From the NCBI RefSeq assembly GCF_004310325.1, contig NZ_SIRT01000008.1:1-64000 (forward strand): a stretch of DNA of 64,000 nucleotides, in the 5' to 3' direction. The first letter of the stretch is position 1. Each line of letters opens with the position of its first letter. Made by a program: the position numbers and the translations under genes. The notes beneath the pieces were generated by a model. That model ran no database searches, was not told the origin of the DNA, and saw nothing but the letters and a program-made list of their open reading frames with translations. Origin of the DNA: Hyunsoonleella flava. Lineage in GTDB: Bacteria > Bacteroidota > Bacteroidia > Flavobacteriales > Flavobacteriaceae. Positions 63,785 to 64,000 of this stretch are shown piece after piece.

Positions 63785-64000
63785 ATGCCCAAAAAAGCTA
63801 AAAAAAATAAAATTGCAATTAACTCTAAGACCACTAGGAGAGCTTTCATCAAAAACGGTGCTCTTTCTGTATTTGGTATTAGTATTATACCAAGACATGT
63901 TTTGGGACAAGGTTTTACGCCCCCAAGCGACAAAATTAATTTAGGCTTCATAGGGTTGGGCAAACAAGGAGGTATTTTAGCCAACTATTTCACATCTAAA
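63785..64000 (+). CDS. Gfo/Idh/MocA-family oxidoreductase, N-terminal part (cut by window edge)
   Basis: ATG at 63785 opens a frame of 72 codons that runs off the right edge without a stop. It starts with a basic stretch and a twin-arginine signal (TTRRAFIKNGALSVFG, cleavage near VLGQG), then INLGFIGLGKQGG, the Rossmann GxGxxG dinucleotide-binding motif of the Gfo/Idh/MocA family. Exported Tat-dependent members carry NAD(P) into the periplasm folded and oxidise or reduce sugars, often at C3. It may partner with the DUF1080 and ThuA-like proteins of this locus. The C-terminal domain is outside the window. Confidence 0.85.
   Translation, partial: MPKKAKKNKIAINSKTTRRAFIKNGALSVFGISIIPRHVLGQGFTPPSDKINLGFIGLGKQGGILANYFTSK

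Noticed and set aside
1-64000. CRISPR arrays, tRNA, rRNA and riboswitches
   Set aside because: No regularly spaced repeats, cloverleaf-like or rRNA-like sequences, or recognisable riboswitch cores were seen; coding density is high.

Overview
The window is an AT-rich chromosomal segment of a marine member of the Bacteroidota, most likely a Flavobacteriaceae relative of Formosa, Algibacter or Zobellia. The evidence is a SusC/SusD pair, many lipoprotein-type exported glycoside hydrolases, three C-terminal type IX secretion (T9SS) sorting domains, and four sulfatases mixed with carbohydrate-active enzymes. Nearly the whole window reads as one polysaccharide utilization locus (PUL) for a sulfated, L-rhamnose-rich polysaccharide. 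Green-algal ulvan or rhamnan sulfate are the best candidates. This substrate is inferred from gene content and not shown directly.

Layout. 1-71 holds the tail of a probable transposase. 273-2189 is a Tat-exported lipoprotein, probably an alpha/alpha-toroid lyase or dehydratase, convergent with an AraC-type regulator (2194-3084, minus). 3259-29798 is one long co-directional run of 13 genes: two paralogous GH78 alpha-L-rhamnosidases with discoidin tails, a GH59 enzyme carrying a GH78-type N-terminal domain, two more GH78-type proteins, two sulfatases, a CBM9-like/PKD protein, two unrecognised secreted proteins, a GH106, an exported enolase-superfamily protein and an arabinose/fucose-type isomerase. 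29918-32390 holds a sulfatase and RhaT. 32405-33280 (minus) is a jelly-roll lyase lipoprotein resembling PL28 ulvan lyases. 33446-36280 is a second GH106-type gene. 36382-43466 is GH78, GH43, sulfatase and a DUF1080 protein. 43654-44391 (minus) is ThuA-like. 44682-50812 is GH39-like, GH5 and GH2. 51056-54013 is a clan GH-A enzyme with two CBM6 and a T9SS tail. 54091-54963 (minus) is an exported nucleoside-hydrolase-like protein. 55187-59824 is SusC/SusD, followed by GH3, a small lectin-like T9SS cargo protein, RhaM, and the start of a Gfo/Idh/MocA oxidoreductase cut by the right edge.

How it works together (inference). Secreted and surface lyase, lectin and CBM proteins bind and cut the polymer, and SusCD imports oligosaccharides. 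Periplasmic sulfatases, rhamnosidases (GH78, GH106) and GH2/3/5/39/43/59 enzymes strip them to monomers. RhaT and RhaM then bring in and epimerise L-rhamnose. DUF1080, ThuA and Gfo/Idh proteins suggest an additional oxidative 3-keto-sugar route.

The most notable non-coding signal is a tandem direct repeat of CAGGAYA-type decamers with a 10-bp period. It lies about 40-80 bp upstream of the start codon of most transcription units on both strands and looks like the operator or activator site of the PUL regulon.
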